Shown one piece after another: positions 1-9,088 of a stretch of 64,000 nucleotides of DNA. Within the stretch, counting starts at the first letter, position 1. Each line of letters starts with the position of its first letter. The DNA is from Gillisella vitis (GTDB lineage: Bacteria > Pseudomonadota > Alphaproteobacteria > Rhizobiales > Rhizobiaceae). The position numbers and the translations under genes are program-made. The DNA lies in assembly GCF_014204625.1 (NCBI RefSeq), contig NZ_JACHLU010000001.1, forward strand, positions 372,001-436,000, given 5' to 3'. The notes beneath the pieces are model-generated. The model was given only the letters and a program-made list of their open reading frames with translations. It had not been told where the DNA came from and ran no database searches.

Positions 1-165
1 GCTTTTGTCTATGCCCTTGCCGCCGCAGGCGGGCAGGGGGTTGAAAACCTGCTCGACATCATTGCCAAGGAAATGCGCGTGGCCATGACGCTGACCGGAG
101 CACGGAAAATCGCCGATATTTCACGGGAGAATCTGGTGCGCACGCTTGAAAAGCCAATCGATTGA
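1..165 (+). CDS. FMN-dependent alpha-hydroxy-acid dehydrogenase, C-terminal fragment
   Basis: Frame 1 is open from the first base to a TGA at 163-165 and gives 54 residues. They read like the C-terminus of the L-lactate dehydrogenase/glycolate oxidase family: an [10 protein letters not shown] stretch, then [20 protein letters not shown] and a final helix. In this family the segment closes the TIM barrel over FMN and precedes the last helix. The 5' part lies outside the window, so the substrate cannot be judged. The neighbouring TRAP operon for an organic acid fits a hydroxy-acid enzyme, but it is a separate transcription unit and the link is inference. Confidence 0.75.
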   Translation, partial: AFVYALAAAGGQGVENLLDIIAKEMRVAMTLTGARKIADISRENLVRTLEKPID

Positions 166-409
166 CCGGATCGTGACACGACAGAGCACAACAGCCCTCG
201 CGCTTACCATTCAGTGCAGGATTGAAAATGTCCGCAACCTCATTTTGCCGCTTTGCTTCAAACAATAGAAATTGTAAGCATTTAGCATAAAGGCTTGCTG
301 TTTGCCGCACGGCAATGGCTCGTGCATTCGCTTTGGCGGTGCATGATGGCCAGTGGAGTTGAAGCAAATCGCCACCTATTGGCACGTAGGGTTTTATTGA
401 GGGACAACC

Positions 410-1462
410 ATGGATCTGCGCATCCTTCACATTGATGACGACCTTGCTTTGGCCCGACTGGTGAAGAAAAAACTGGAGCGTCGCAATTGTGTTGTGCTGC
501 ATCAAGGCGATGCAGAGGCGGCTCTTTCCCTGTTGCAACAGGAGCCGTTTGATGTTGTGATTCTGGATCATTATCTGGAAAACACAACAGGCCATGACGT
601 TCTTGAGCAGATGCGCCATTTGCATATCAATGTGCCGGTGATTTACATTACCGGCTCGAATGAGGCCAAAGTGGCGGTTGACGCCATCAAGGCTGGCGCT
701 GCTGATTATGTCATCAAAAGCATTGATGACGATTTTTTTGATCTGCTGGAAGACGCCATCCGCCAGACCGTCAGCATGGCAAAACTGCGACAGGAAAAAC
801 AGCTGGCCGATGACGAAATCCGCCGGGGAAAGGAGCGGGCCGAAACGCTTCTGGCTGAAATGAACCACAGGGTGGCAAACAGTCTGGCGCTTGTGGCCGG
901 TCTTTTGCGCTTGCAGGCCGGTGCCACAGACAATGAACAGGTGCGTCAGGCCCTGACCGAAACCCAGAGCCGTATATCAGCCATCGCAGGAATGCACCGC
1001 AGTCTGTACACATCTGAACATGTCAATGATGTCGCGATGGACCGTTATTTGCAGGCATTGATCCGGGATATTTCAAGCACTGTGGACACCAGTCAAAACC
1101 CGGTGGACATTGTGATCGAGATTGATCCGATTGAACTGCCGTCCGACAAGGCCGTTTCTGCGGGTATGATTGTCAGCGAACTGGTGACCAATGCTGTGAA
1201 ATATGCTTATCCACAAGGGGTTGCCGGGAAAATTCATGTCAGCTTCAAGCGACATGATGCGACAACTGCAAGGCTTGCCGTCGAAGATCAGGGCGTTGGT
1301 CTCAACAGCCAGCACAACAACACCGCTTCTACCGGACTTGGCCAGAAAATCATCAAATCCATGGCCGAGACCATCGGAAACGGCATTCACTACCCCGATT
1401 GCGAAAAAGGTGCGGTGGCTGAGGTCATGGTCAACCTTGCTCCGCACCCCGTGCACACATAA
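410..1462 (+). CDS. Response regulator receiver fused to HisKA_2/HWE-type histidine kinase
   Basis: A 350-aa cytoplasmic signalling protein. Residues 1-120 form a receiver domain: the acidic pair D9/D10, phosphoacceptor D53 in VVILDHYLE, and K103 in YVIKS. A short coiled linker follows. Residues 145-220 are a HisKA_2-type dimerisation/phosphotransfer domain with H153 in AEMNHRVANSLAL. Residues 245-345 are an HATPase with the N-box SELVTNAVKYAYP and a GLGQKII motif. There is no transmembrane segment or sensory domain, so input must arrive by phosphorylation of the receiver. The order REC then kinase is the reverse of a classical hybrid kinase. No partner regulator is adjacent. The preceding gap of about 240 bp should hold its promoter. 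Confidence 0.85.
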   Translation: MDLRILHIDDDLALARLVKKKLERRNCVVLHQGDAEAALSLLQQEPFDVVILDHYLENTTGHDVLEQMRHLHINVPVIYITGSNEAKVAVDAIKAGAADYVIKSIDDDFFDLLEDAIRQTVSMAKLRQEKQLADDEIRRGKERAETLLAEMNHRVANSLALVAGLLRLQAGATDNEQVRQALTETQSRISAIAGMHRSLYTSEHVNDVAMDRYLQALIRDISSTVDTSQNPVDIVIEIDPIELPSDKAVSAGMIVSELVTNAVKYAYPQGVAGKIHVSFKRHDATTARLAVEDQGVGLNSQHNNTASTGLGQKIIKSMAETIGNGIHYPDCEKGAVAEVMVNLAPHPVHT

Positions 1463-1472
1463 GGGGATCAGC

Positions 1473-1961
1473 TCAAAGCTGATTAAGCTTATGGAAGACT
1501 TTTTCGAGAATGGCATTCAGAGCAGCCATCTCATCGTCACTGACATTGCTGAAACTTTGCTCGAAAATGTCGCGGGCTTCTTTCAGTGCAAGAGCGCGCA
1601 GCCTGTCGCCCTCCTCAGTCAGGCAGGCCTCTGTCACACGGGCATCCGTGGGGCGCACGCGGGTTGTAACCTGCCCATCGCCGATCATGCGCTGCACCAC
1701 CTTGGTTGTGGTGTTGAGACGCATGGTGGAAAAATCGGCAATCTCTGAAATCGACAGATAGGTATCTTCATAGAGCGACATCAGCACCCGCCAGCGCGGC
1801 ACATCAATGCCCATCGGCTTCAGGCGCTTGTCAAGAATCTGAACATAGCGCGCATCAACACGGCTGATCCAGTAGAAAGGCCAGTTTTTCTTGAATTGCG
1901 TATTCATATACCGGGCGTCCAAGGATGTCTCTCTGCGTCGTTTGTTGATCTTGCTGGCCAT
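1473..1961 (-). CDS. MarR-family transcriptional regulator
   Basis: A 162-aa winged-helix protein when started at the ATG at 1959-1961. The upstream in-frame extension to 2144 has no family similarity and is left out. The core has a MarR layout: a dimerisation helix (WISRVDARYVQILDKRLK), a recognition region (LSISEIADFSTMRLNTTTKVVQRM), a wing with DARVTEACLTEEG, and a C-terminal dimerisation helix. It is transcribed away from the TRAP operon starting at 2441, and such divergent pairs usually mean that the MarR protein controls the neighbour in response to the transported compound. The ligand is unknown. It ends only 10 bp from the convergent kinase gene. Confidence 0.85.
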   Translation of the reverse strand: MASKINKRRRETSLDARYMNTQFKKNWPFYWISRVDARYVQILDKRLKPMGIDVPRWRVLMSLYEDTYLSISEIADFSTMRLNTTTKVVQRMIGDGQVTTRVRPTDARVTEACLTEEGDRLRALALKEARDIFEQSFSNVSDDEMAALNAILEKVFHKLNQL

Positions 1962-2440
1962 GGTTGACTGTCTATTTTCCAGAACCAGAATCAATTCAGT
2001 GACGGAACCTATAGCATGTCGCGTTCGACTGCCATCATTTGAACGACAGCGTATATGAGCAATAAATAAAGACAAGTGAACCTTTGTTGCCATGCAGGAG
2101 ACGGCACCGTGAAACAGCTGAACTGAAGGCAATCCGGCCATCAAACATGCGGCATTTGCCCATCAATTGATCGCCCCGTCAAAAATATCGATTTATCAAT
2201 TTATTTCTGTTTACGACCCGGACAAAAACAGTAATATTCATCTAAATCATTTTGAAGACGCCCTCCAAAGCCATGGAAATTGGGATGGGGAGCCGCAGAG
2301 GAGGCTTGAAAATCGCAAACCGGCAGCCGGGAACTGCCGTGCAGAGCAAAGCATGATCAGGCCACCTGTTTGAAATGACCTTGCATACCTCAGCCCCCGC
2401 CAAGAGGGGCTTCACAGAATATCATCTCCAGAAAGGGTCC
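1962..2440. promoter_or_regulatory. Divergent control region between marR-like gene and TRAP operon
   Basis: These 479 bases separate two divergent transcription units and must hold both promoters. The stretch around 2160-2250 is AT-rich (near AAAATATCGATTTATCAATT) and contains a perfect TCAATTGA palindrome at about 2163-2170, a plausible but unproven MarR site. Short open frames here have no recognisable content. A purine-rich ribosome site (AGAAAGGG) lies just before the TRAP binding-protein ATG at 2441. Confidence 0.45.
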
Positions 2441-3457
2441 ATGATGAAAAAGACAGTGTTTGCCATCACCGCGATGGCCAGTCTGACATTTTCTTCGGCT
2501 GTTTTTGCCGAAACAAAGCTGACAATTGCCAATTGGCTGCCGCCATCACACCCGCTTTTTGCCGAGGTGATCGTGCCGATGGCCAAAAACATCACCGAAG
2601 CCACTGGCGGCGAAGTGACAACCAGCGTTCTGCCAGCACCTCTGGGGCCGCCACCTGCGCAATTTGATCTGGCTGCCAATGGCGTGGCCGATATTACCTT
2701 TGGGGTACAGGGCTATAACGCCGGTCGGTTCAAGACCACAAATCTTGCCGAACTGCCATTTCTGGGCGACAGTTCGGAAACGATCTCTGTGGCGTACTGG
2801 CGTACCTTCGACAAGATGCTGAACAAGGCAGGCGAATATGACAAGGTCAAGGTTCTGGCTGTTTTCACCCATGGCCCCGGCGAAATCTTTTTGAAAAAGG
2901 GAGACGTCGCTTCGGTTGACGTGCTGAAGGGGCAAAAACTGCGCACTGGCGGCGGTTTTGTCAATCAGGTGGTAACCCGGCTGGGCGCGGTTCCAGTCGA
3001 AGGCCCGTCTTCCAAAGCCTATGAGCTGTTGAGCCAGGGGGTGGCAGACGGCATTCTTTTCCCGTTTGAATCCGTCAGTTCATTCAAGCTGATACCGGAG
3101 CTGGGCAAGGCTATTACCGTGCCGGGTGGACTTTACAACACCTCCTTCTTCATCGTGATGAACAAGGCGAAATGGCGCAGCCTCACGCCAAAGCAACAGG
3201 CCGAAATTGACAGTGTCACCGGCGAGGCACTGGCCCGCATGGCGGGGAAAATGTGGGATCAGGCCGATGCCAAAGGCATGGAAGCCATGAAGGGCAAGAT
3301 CACCATTTCGCCTGCCAGCGACGCGCAACTGGCGGCCTGGAAACAGCAACTGCAACCCGCCATTGATGCGCAGATCGACGATGTGTCGAAAACCGGCATA
3401 GACGGCAAAGCCGCCCATGCATTGTTCATGTCGGAACTGGCTGCTGCATCGAAATGA
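2441..3457 (+). CDS. TRAP transporter substrate-binding protein (DctP family)
   Basis: A 338-aa periplasmic protein. The start at 2441 is chosen because it gives a clean signal peptide (MMKKTVFAITAMASLTF to AVFA/ETK) after an AGAAAGGG ribosome site; the frame runs further upstream without similarity. The mature part begins LTIANWLPPSHPLF and has the DctP layout with a conserved LRTGGGFVNQVV region near the middle and the long connecting helix after WRSLTPKQQAEID. The protein captures a solute, typically an organic acid, for the membrane subunits encoded next. Its stop overlaps the start of the small membrane subunit (ATGA), so translation is coupled. The ligand cannot be read from sequence; the downstream dehydrogenase and aldolase suggest a hydroxy or keto acid. 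Confidence 0.9.
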   Translation: MMKKTVFAITAMASLTFSSAVFAETKLTIANWLPPSHPLFAEVIVPMAKNITEATGGEVTTSVLPAPLGPPPAQFDLAANGVADITFGVQGYNAGRFKTTNLAELPFLGDSSETISVAYWRTFDKMLNKAGEYDKVKVLAVFTHGPGEIFLKKGDVASVDVLKGQKLRTGGGFVNQVVTRLGAVPVEGPSSKAYELLSQGVADGILFPFESVSSFKLIPELGKAITVPGGLYNTSFFIVMNKAKWRSLTPKQQAEIDSVTGEALARMAGKMWDQADAKGMEAMKGKITISPASDAQLAAWKQQLQPAIDAQIDDVSKTGIDGKAAHALFMSELAAASK

Positions 3458-3993
3458 ACACACCAGACGGTTTCCCTGAAAACCTCTCAACGACAGCCGC
3501 CGTGCTGTCGAACAAAAGAGGTGTGAAATGGTTGCAACGAACCATGGCGCTCCTGGGCGGCATCGTTCTTCTGATGATGATGGCCATGACAATTGTGGAC
3601 GTTATTGGTCGCTATGCCTTTAACAGCCCTTTGCGGGGCACGGGCGAATTAACCGAGTTGCTGCTTGTCTCGGTGATCTTCATGGGCTTGCCCGCCGTCA
3701 CCCTTGAAAACGGGCATGTGACGGTTGATGTTCTGACAGAGCATTTGCCGAAGTGGTCGGAGCGTTTTCGAAACCTTGCGATCGGCATCATCAACACGGT
3801 CATTCTCTGTCTGATCGGCTGGCAAATCTGGATTCATGCCGGGCAAATCGGTGCCTATGGCGATGTCACCACAACGTTGCGCTTGCCGATTGCGCCCATC
3901 GGTTATTTCTGTGCGGCCTGTACCTTTGCCAGCGCCATCGCATCGCTGACGGCAGCTTTTATGCCGCCCTCCAACTCTCCCATCAAAGGTTAG
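3454..3993 (+). CDS. TRAP transporter small membrane subunit (DctQ family)
   Basis: A 179-aa membrane protein that starts within the stop codon of the binding protein. Four hydrophobic helices are visible: around residues 28-50 (MALLGGIVLLMMMAMTIVDV), 65-85, 110-128 and 145-165. The typical DctQ sequence DVIGRYAFNSPLRGTGELTE follows helix 1, as in other family members. It pairs with the large subunit encoded 5 bases downstream to form the sodium-coupled permease. A hydrophilic N-terminal tail of about 25 residues is slightly longer than usual, so an internal start is possible. Confidence 0.9.
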   Translation: MNTPDGFPENLSTTAAVLSNKRGVKWLQRTMALLGGIVLLMMMAMTIVDVIGRYAFNSPLRGTGELTELLLVSVIFMGLPAVTLENGHVTVDVLTEHLPKWSERFRNLAIGIINTVILCLIGWQIWIHAGQIGAYGDVTTTLRLPIAPIGYFCAACTFASAIASLTAAFMPPSNSPIKG

Positions 3994-3997
3994 GCTC

Positions 3998-5278
3998 ATG
4001 CAATATTGGCCTGTTGGCATTGCCATTTTGCTCACCCTGCTTTTTACCGGCGTGCCCATTGCCTTTGCGATGACGGCAGTGGGTCTGGTGGGTGTGGCAT
4101 CCATCATCGGTATGACGCCCGCGCTGTCCTTGGTGGCAACGGTGTTTTTTGATTACGGCCGGGATTATTCCCTGTCGGTTTTACCGCTTTTTCTGATCAT
4201 GGGCTATTTTGTCGTGCAATCCGGCATTGCCGAGGAGCTGTATAATGCTGCCTATGCCTGGCTGAGACACCGCCGAGGTGGGCTTGCCACGGCAACCGTG
4301 CTGGCTTGCGGGGCTTTTTCCTCGGTGTGCGGCTCATCCATGGCAACAGCTGCGACAATGGCCCGTATTTCGCTGCCTTCGATGCGTCGTTTCGGCTATC
4401 CCGATCATCTGGCCATGGCCTCGATTGCCGCAGGCGGAACACTGGGCATCCTGATTCCGCCATCGGTCATTCTGGTGTTTTACGGCATCATGACCCAGCA
4501 GGATATTGGCAAGCTGTTTTTGGCGGGCATTATTCCGGGCATTGTCGGCGTGATCGGCTATATCATTGCCGTGCGCATTTCCCTGTATTTTTATCAGGGA
4601 AGCTTACCAACAGAGCCGAAGCTGCCGCTTCTGGTGCGGATCAAGGCTTTGAAAGGCTCCGCAGGCGCGATTTTGCTGTTTGCCTTCGTCATGGGCGGTA
4701 TTTATCTGGGCGTATTCACCCCAACGGAAAGCGCGGGCATGGGGGCCGGTGGTGCTTTCCTGCTGACGCTTCTGCTTGGAAAATTCAGCGTCAAAGGCCT
4801 GTTCGATGTGCTTTATGACACAATGAAGACCTCGGCGATGATGTTTTTCATTCTGTTTGGTGCGCTGATGTTCACCAATTACGTCAACATGTCCGGCATG
4901 ACCCAGGACATCCAGAGCTTTATCGGATTTTTCGGCCAAAGCCGCCTTAGCCTTATCCTCGTTATTCTGGTGGTCTATCTGCTGCTTGGCTGCGTGCTGG
5001 AAAGCCTGTCGATGATCATGCTGACGGTCCCGATATTTTACCCGATCGCCGAAGCCCATGGCATTGATCTGATCTGGTTTGGCATTTTCATTGTGATGGT
5101 CACAGAAGTCAGCCTGATCACGCCACCTGTCGGCATGAATGCCTTTGTGCTGAAAGCCGTGGTGCAGGATGTATCGCTGCGCACCATTTTCAGAGGTCTT
5201 GGCCCCTTCGTATTCATGGATCTTGTGCGCATTGGCCTGCTGATTTTTGTGCCGGGCATGGCGTTGCTGCTCACTTGA
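3998..5278 (+). CDS. TRAP transporter large permease subunit (DctM family)
   Basis: A 426-aa polytopic membrane protein of normal family length with about 12 hydrophobic segments. Recognisable DctM features are a PIAFAM segment in helix 1, the ACGAFSSVCGSSMATAATMA region, the LGILIPPSVILVFYG loop and a C-terminal EVSLITPPVGMN motif. This subunit forms the sodium-driven transport channel of the tripartite system whose other two genes lie immediately upstream. It starts 5 bases after the Q subunit and is followed after 23 bases by a dehydrogenase, so the operon continues. Confidence 0.93.
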   Translation: MQYWPVGIAILLTLLFTGVPIAFAMTAVGLVGVASIIGMTPALSLVATVFFDYGRDYSLSVLPLFLIMGYFVVQSGIAEELYNAAYAWLRHRRGGLATATVLACGAFSSVCGSSMATAATMARISLPSMRRFGYPDHLAMASIAAGGTLGILIPPSVILVFYGIMTQQDIGKLFLAGIIPGIVGVIGYIIAVRISLYFYQGSLPTEPKLPLLVRIKALKGSAGAILLFAFVMGGIYLGVFTPTESAGMGAGGAFLLTLLLGKFSVKGLFDVLYDTMKTSAMMFFILFGALMFTNYVNMSGMTQDIQSFIGFFGQSRLSLILVILVVYLLLGCVLESLSMIMLTVPIFYPIAEAHGIDLIWFGIFIVMVTEVSLITPPVGMNAFVLKAVVQDVSLRTIFRGLGPFVFMDLVRIGLLIFVPGMALLLT

Positions 5279-5301
5279 AACAGGGTTTGGGAGAACCAAC
5301 C

Positions 5302-6324
5302 ATGAAAATCGCAATTATTGGTGCCGGTAATATTGGCACTGCCCTTGCGGCTCTTCTGAGCCAGACAGAGGCCAGGCTGACCCTTGTTGCCCGCGGCCGG
5401 CGTCTTTCGACTTTGCGCCAACAGGGTGTGCAACTGGATGATCGCGGCCATTGCATCGCGGCCACAGTCAACGCTGTGGAACGGCTGAATACGGTGAACG
5501 ACGCTGTGTTCGTCTGTGTAAAATCTCAGGATGTGCCCAAGGCCCTGCATAGCAATGCGGCAGGTATTGGGCCGCAAACGCTGATCATTCCCATGATCAA
5601 TGGGTTGCCTTTCTGGTTTTTCTACAGTGCAGACCGGCAAAAAGCGGCACCTTTGACCGATCCGCAAGGGCTGACAGAGGGGTTGTTTCAACCACAGCAA
5701 GTTCTGGGTGCGGTGCTGTTGATGACTGTGCGGATGCAGGAAAATGGCAAAGCCATCTCCACCAATACGCCCACACTCAGTCTGGCCCCGGTGGCAGACG
5801 GTGTGGATGGTGCAGCCTTGCAGCGTTTATGCGCACTTCTGGCCAAGGGTGGCGTAAGGGTTGATGTCCCGGATGATATTCGTCGCTCTGTTTTGACCAA
5901 ATTGCTGGCCAATGTGGCAACCAATCCGCTGTCGGCACTCACTGGCGTCACGCTTGCGGGCATAGCCCGTGATCGCGCCTTGCTGGATCTGGCCTTTGCC
6001 CTTGCCGATGAGTTTCGCAGTTGCATTGCACCTTTTGGCTATCAATTGCCAACCAATACATGGCTTGGCGACATCTTGCTGGATGCTGGCGAGTTCCAGA
6101 CCTCGATGTTGCAGGATGCTCTGGCGGGCAGGGCGCTGGAGCTGGATGCAATCTGCCGGGCACCGCTTGAATTGGGCCGCAACGCCCATGTGACCATGCC
6201 GCTGCTGGAGGAACTCACGACACTGCTGGCGACAGCCGCTGTTTTACCGCTGCCCGAAGAGCAGCGGCTCAATGCATTGCTTGAATTGCAATCAAGACAT
6301 CTCTTTGAAAGGACCGGATCATGA
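5302..6324 (+). CDS. Ketopantoate reductase (ApbA/PanE)-family dehydrogenase
   Basis: A 340-aa NAD(P)-dependent oxidoreductase. The ATG at 5302 follows GGGAGAACC and places the Rossmann motif GAGNIGTALAALL directly at the N-terminus; a frame start 27 bases upstream is less likely. The C-terminal half has the family hallmark VLTKLLANVATNPLSALTG, carrying the conserved lysine and asparagine. PanE reduces 2-ketopantoate for pantothenate synthesis, but paralogues inside catabolic operons reduce or oxidise other 2-keto or 2-hydroxy acids. Since this copy sits between a TRAP transporter and an aldolase, and overlaps the aldolase gene by 4 bases, a catabolic role is more likely than vitamin synthesis. 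Confidence 0.85.
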   Translation: MKIAIIGAGNIGTALAALLSQTEARLTLVARGRRLSTLRQQGVQLDDRGHCIAATVNAVERLNTVNDAVFVCVKSQDVPKALHSNAAGIGPQTLIIPMINGLPFWFFYSADRQKAAPLTDPQGLTEGLFQPQQVLGAVLLMTVRMQENGKAISTNTPTLSLAPVADGVDGAALQRLCALLAKGGVRVDVPDDIRRSVLTKLLANVATNPLSALTGVTLAGIARDRALLDLAFALADEFRSCIAPFGYQLPTNTWLGDILLDAGEFQTSMLQDALAGRALELDAICRAPLELGRNAHVTMPLLEELTTLLATAAVLPLPEEQRLNALLELQSRHLFERTGS

Positions 6325-7103
6325 CATCATCTCAATCAGTTGCCGCCGCCTCATATCCCACCTCATATCAAAGTGACGCAAGCGAGCAGGACTTGCGTGT
6401 GCAGCTCGCCGATTTCTACCATCTGGTCAGTTATCTTGGTTGGACCGAGCTGATTTTCAACCACATTTCCGTGCGGCTGCCGGGGGCGGAGCACGCCTAT
6501 CTGGTCAACCCGTTCGGCCTGCATTATGATGAGGTCACACCCGAAAACCTGATCAAGGTCGGTGTCGATGGCAAGCTGCTGGAAGACAATGGCTACAAGG
6601 CCAATCCGGCTGGTTTCGCACTGCATGGTGTCATTCATGAGCACCGCGCCGATGTTGGCTGTGTTGCCCATACCCACACCACCCCCATTTCCGCCATCAC
6701 CCTGAAACATTTCGGATTTGAGCACGACAGTTTCTACGGTGCACAGCTCTATGGCCGCATCGGCTACCATCAATTTGAAGGCATTACCATTTATGGGGAA
6801 GAGAGGGCGCGAATGCTGGCAAGCCTTGGCGACAAGCATGTTCTGGTGCTGCGCAATCACGGCATCGCTGTGTGTGAAGCCGATATACCGCGCACCTTCA
6901 TGCTGCTGTGGACCGTGCAGCGCGCCGCAGAAATCCAGTGCGCCGCCAATGCCTTGCCGGGGCAAAATACGCCGCTGAGCGCTGATACCAAGGAAAAATG
7001 CGCAACCGACGCCAAAAGACTGATCGATGGCGCGCAATTTGCGCAACTTCTGTTTGATGCCATGGTGCGCAAAATGAAGCGCGACTGCCCACATTTTGCA
7101 TAA
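6321..7103 (+). CDS. Class II aldolase/adducin-family protein
   Basis: A 260-aa protein of the fold shared by L-fuculose-phosphate aldolase, ribulose-5-phosphate epimerase and adducin. The zinc ligands are visible in VAHTHTTPISAI and the third histidine in LVLRNHGIAVC; NHISVRLPG near residue 50 is the substrate phosphate-loop region. It begins in the stop of the preceding dehydrogenase (ATGA overlap) and closes the TRAP operon. The reaction is probably aldol cleavage or decarboxylation of the imported acid or its oxidation product. The exact substrate is not evident, and such proteins are often labelled only by family. Confidence 0.85.
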   Translation: MTSSQSVAAASYPTSYQSDASEQDLRVQLADFYHLVSYLGWTELIFNHISVRLPGAEHAYLVNPFGLHYDEVTPENLIKVGVDGKLLEDNGYKANPAGFALHGVIHEHRADVGCVAHTHTTPISAITLKHFGFEHDSFYGAQLYGRIGYHQFEGITIYGEERARMLASLGDKHVLVLRNHGIAVCEADIPRTFMLLWTVQRAAEIQCAANALPGQNTPLSADTKEKCATDAKRLIDGAQFAQLLFDAMVRKMKRDCPHFA

Positions 7104-7121
7104 ACCGGCATAAAGCCGCGG

Positions 7122-7152
7122 TGCACAAAAAACACCCGCGATGGCGCGGGTG
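7122..7152 (-). terminator. Rho-independent terminator for the response-regulator gene
   Basis: Perfect 8-bp stem CACCCGCG/CGCGGGTG with a 4-base loop (7133-7152). Read on the minus strand it is followed by six T residues (the A tract at 7127-7132). It lies 12 bases after the leftward response-regulator gene and 30 bases after the convergent aldolase gene, so it probably insulates both. Confidence 0.8.
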
Positions 7153-7163
7153 TGGACAAACAA

Positions 7164-7601
7164 TCAGGGAACCTGCATCACAGAGATAAACATGCCAAGC
7201 TGGCGGATGGCATTGGCAAAGCCCTCATAATCAACGGGTTTAGTGATGTAGACATTGGCACCCAAATCATAGCAGCGCTGGATTTCCAGCTCGTCGTCGG
7301 TGGTGGTGAGAATAACGATGGGCAGACGCCGGGTATGGGGGTTGTTTTTCACCCGCTCAAGAATCTCGGTTCCCTGCATATCCGGCAGGTTGAGATCCAA
7401 CAGCACCAGCAGGTAACGATCAATCGACACCGTGCCGCTTCTGTCTTCGCCCAGAATGAAATCGAGGGCAGAGCCACCATCGGTAAAAGGAATGATTTCA
7501 TTGCTGACGCCTGCGCGGCGAACATTCTTTTCGATGAGGCGCGCATGGCCTTCATCATCTTCAATCATCACAATCGTGACTTCTTTTCCGTTCGCCTTCA
7601 T
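7164..7601 (-). CDS. Single-domain response regulator (Rcp1-like receiver)
   Basis: A 145-aa stand-alone receiver domain. The acidic pair is in IEDDEGHA, the phosphoacceptor is D69 in LVLLDLNLP, and the threonine and lysine switch residues are in LTTTDDE and YITKPV. There is no output domain. It resembles Rcp1-type regulators (RLIEKNVRRAG, GGSALDFILGE) that are usually paired with phytochrome-like or CHASE kinases. It starts 4 bases before the end of the upstream sensor kinase gene, so the two are translationally coupled and almost certainly form a two-component pair. Output may be protein-protein interaction or phosphorelay. Confidence 0.92.
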   Translation of the reverse strand: MKANGKEVTIVMIEDDEGHARLIEKNVRRAGVSNEIIPFTDGGSALDFILGEDRSGTVSIDRYLLVLLDLNLPDMQGTEILERVKNNPHTRRLPIVILTTTDDELEIQRCYDLGANVYITKPVDYEGFANAIRQLGMFISVMQVP

Positions 7602-9088
7602 ACGCCAACTCTCCTTAGGACGACCGATAAATCTGCGGGCACAGTGAGGATAAAGGCCGATCCTTTGCCAAGCTCGGAGCGGACATTAATGTCGCCACCG
7701 AGATTGCGCGCAAGCGAGCGGACATGGGCCAGTCCGATACCATCGCCGGTCTGGTTCTGCTGACCTGCACGGCGGAACAGTTCAAAAATCCGCTCATGAT
7801 CCGCAGCACTGATGCCGCGTCCGTTATCTTCAACCACCGTTTCAATAAAACTACCTGTGCGTTTTGCTGTCACAGTTATTTTCAGGGGCCGCTCCGCAGA
7901 GCGGTATTTAATGGCATTATCGACCAGGTTGGTAAAAATTTGCTCAAGAGATAGCTTGTCATTGATGGCGTGAAGTGGCGATGGCCAAATGTCGACCTCA
8001 CCATCCGCCGCATCAATCAGATGTTTCAGGCTGTTGACGCTGTTTTCGGCGATTGCGCGAATATCAACCATTTCCGGCTTCAATTGTCTGCGTCCCTCGC
8101 GGGAGATTTTCAAAATCGCGTTGATCAATCCATCCATTTTTTCCGTTGAAGAGCGAATGAATCCAATGGCTTCAGGCACATCCTCGGCGGCGGCCTCCCG
8201 GGCCTGCAAGATCTCGGCATCACTTAAGGGCGCACCATCGGCCAGCACATATTTTTTCATCAGCGTCAGCGAATTCTCAAGCTCGGTGGTGAAGCCCATG
8301 ATATTCACCAGCGGCGCACGCAAATCATGGGTCACGATATAGGCAAAGCGTTGCACTTCCTGATTGGCCCGCACCAGCCCTTCGGTTCGTTCCGCCACGC
8401 GCGTTTCCAGCTCGACGTTAAACTGTTGCACTTTCTGGCTGGCAGCATTGATGGAGGCGATATACTGCCGCACAATCAAAATTGAAATGCCCATGATAAT
8501 CATGATGGCAATGGCCGCACCAATCATGATCCATTTCATTTGATCTGAAGCGCTAATCTGCCGGGTAATATTATATTGTATATTGGTGTCAGACAGATCA
8601 ATAATTGCCTGTATCTGCGTGCGCAGCGTGTTCATAAGCTTTTGGCCAAAACCATGCAGCACAATCTGCATCGCTTTGTCCTTGTCCCCCGCGCTGGCCA
8701 GCCTGATCGTGGAGGCCATTTCATCCAGCTTCGCACGGACCTGTCCGTCAATCGGGGCCACAAGTGTCGCGTAACCGGGTCGATCTTCGGTCAATGTGAC
8801 CAGCCTGTTGACCGATGCTGCAACCTGCGCCGTCGCATCGTGGTACGGTGCCAGAAAATTCTCATTGCCTGTCAGCAAATATCCGCGCTGGCCACTTTCC
8901 GCATCCTGCAACAGGCTGAACAGGTCTGCGGCTGTGCTGCGAATGGAGCGCTCGGCCACCAGAGTATTAAAAGAATGACGGGTATTGTTGATCAACACCA
9001 AAGCTGAAACGACAATGGCCAGAAGCAAGGCGATGCCGGAGACCATCATCAACAGGGACGACTGGATAAATTTTACTTTAAATCGCAT
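7598..9088 (-). CDS. CHASE3-domain sensor histidine kinase
   Basis: A 496-aa membrane kinase starting at the ATG at 9086-9088. The start places transmembrane helix 1 at about residues 10-33; a longer frame to 9166 adds 26 unsupported residues. Residues 35-175 are a periplasmic CHASE3 helical bundle (LLQDAESGQRGYLLTGNE is its signature). Helix 2 is at 188-208, then a coiled signalling linker, HisKA with H254 in IVTHDLRAPLVNI, and an HATPase with NLVDNAIKY, VEDNGRGI and GDGIGLAHV. The phosphate acceptor is presumably the coupled Rcp1-like protein downstream. The signal sensed by CHASE3 is unknown. Confidence 0.92.
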   Translation of the reverse strand: MRFKVKFIQSSLLMMVSGIALLLAIVVSALVLINNTRHSFNTLVAERSIRSTAADLFSLLQDAESGQRGYLLTGNENFLAPYHDATAQVAASVNRLVTLTEDRPGYATLVAPIDGQVRAKLDEMASTIRLASAGDKDKAMQIVLHGFGQKLMNTLRTQIQAIIDLSDTNIQYNITRQISASDQMKWIMIGAAIAIMIIMGISILIVRQYIASINAASQKVQQFNVELETRVAERTEGLVRANQEVQRFAYIVTHDLRAPLVNIMGFTTELENSLTLMKKYVLADGAPLSDAEILQAREAAAEDVPEAIGFIRSSTEKMDGLINAILKISREGRRQLKPEMVDIRAIAENSVNSLKHLIDAADGEVDIWPSPLHAINDKLSLEQIFTNLVDNAIKYRSAERPLKITVTAKRTGSFIETVVEDNGRGISAADHERIFELFRRAGQQNQTGDGIGLAHVRSLARNLGGDINVRSELGKGSAFILTVPADLSVVLRRVGV

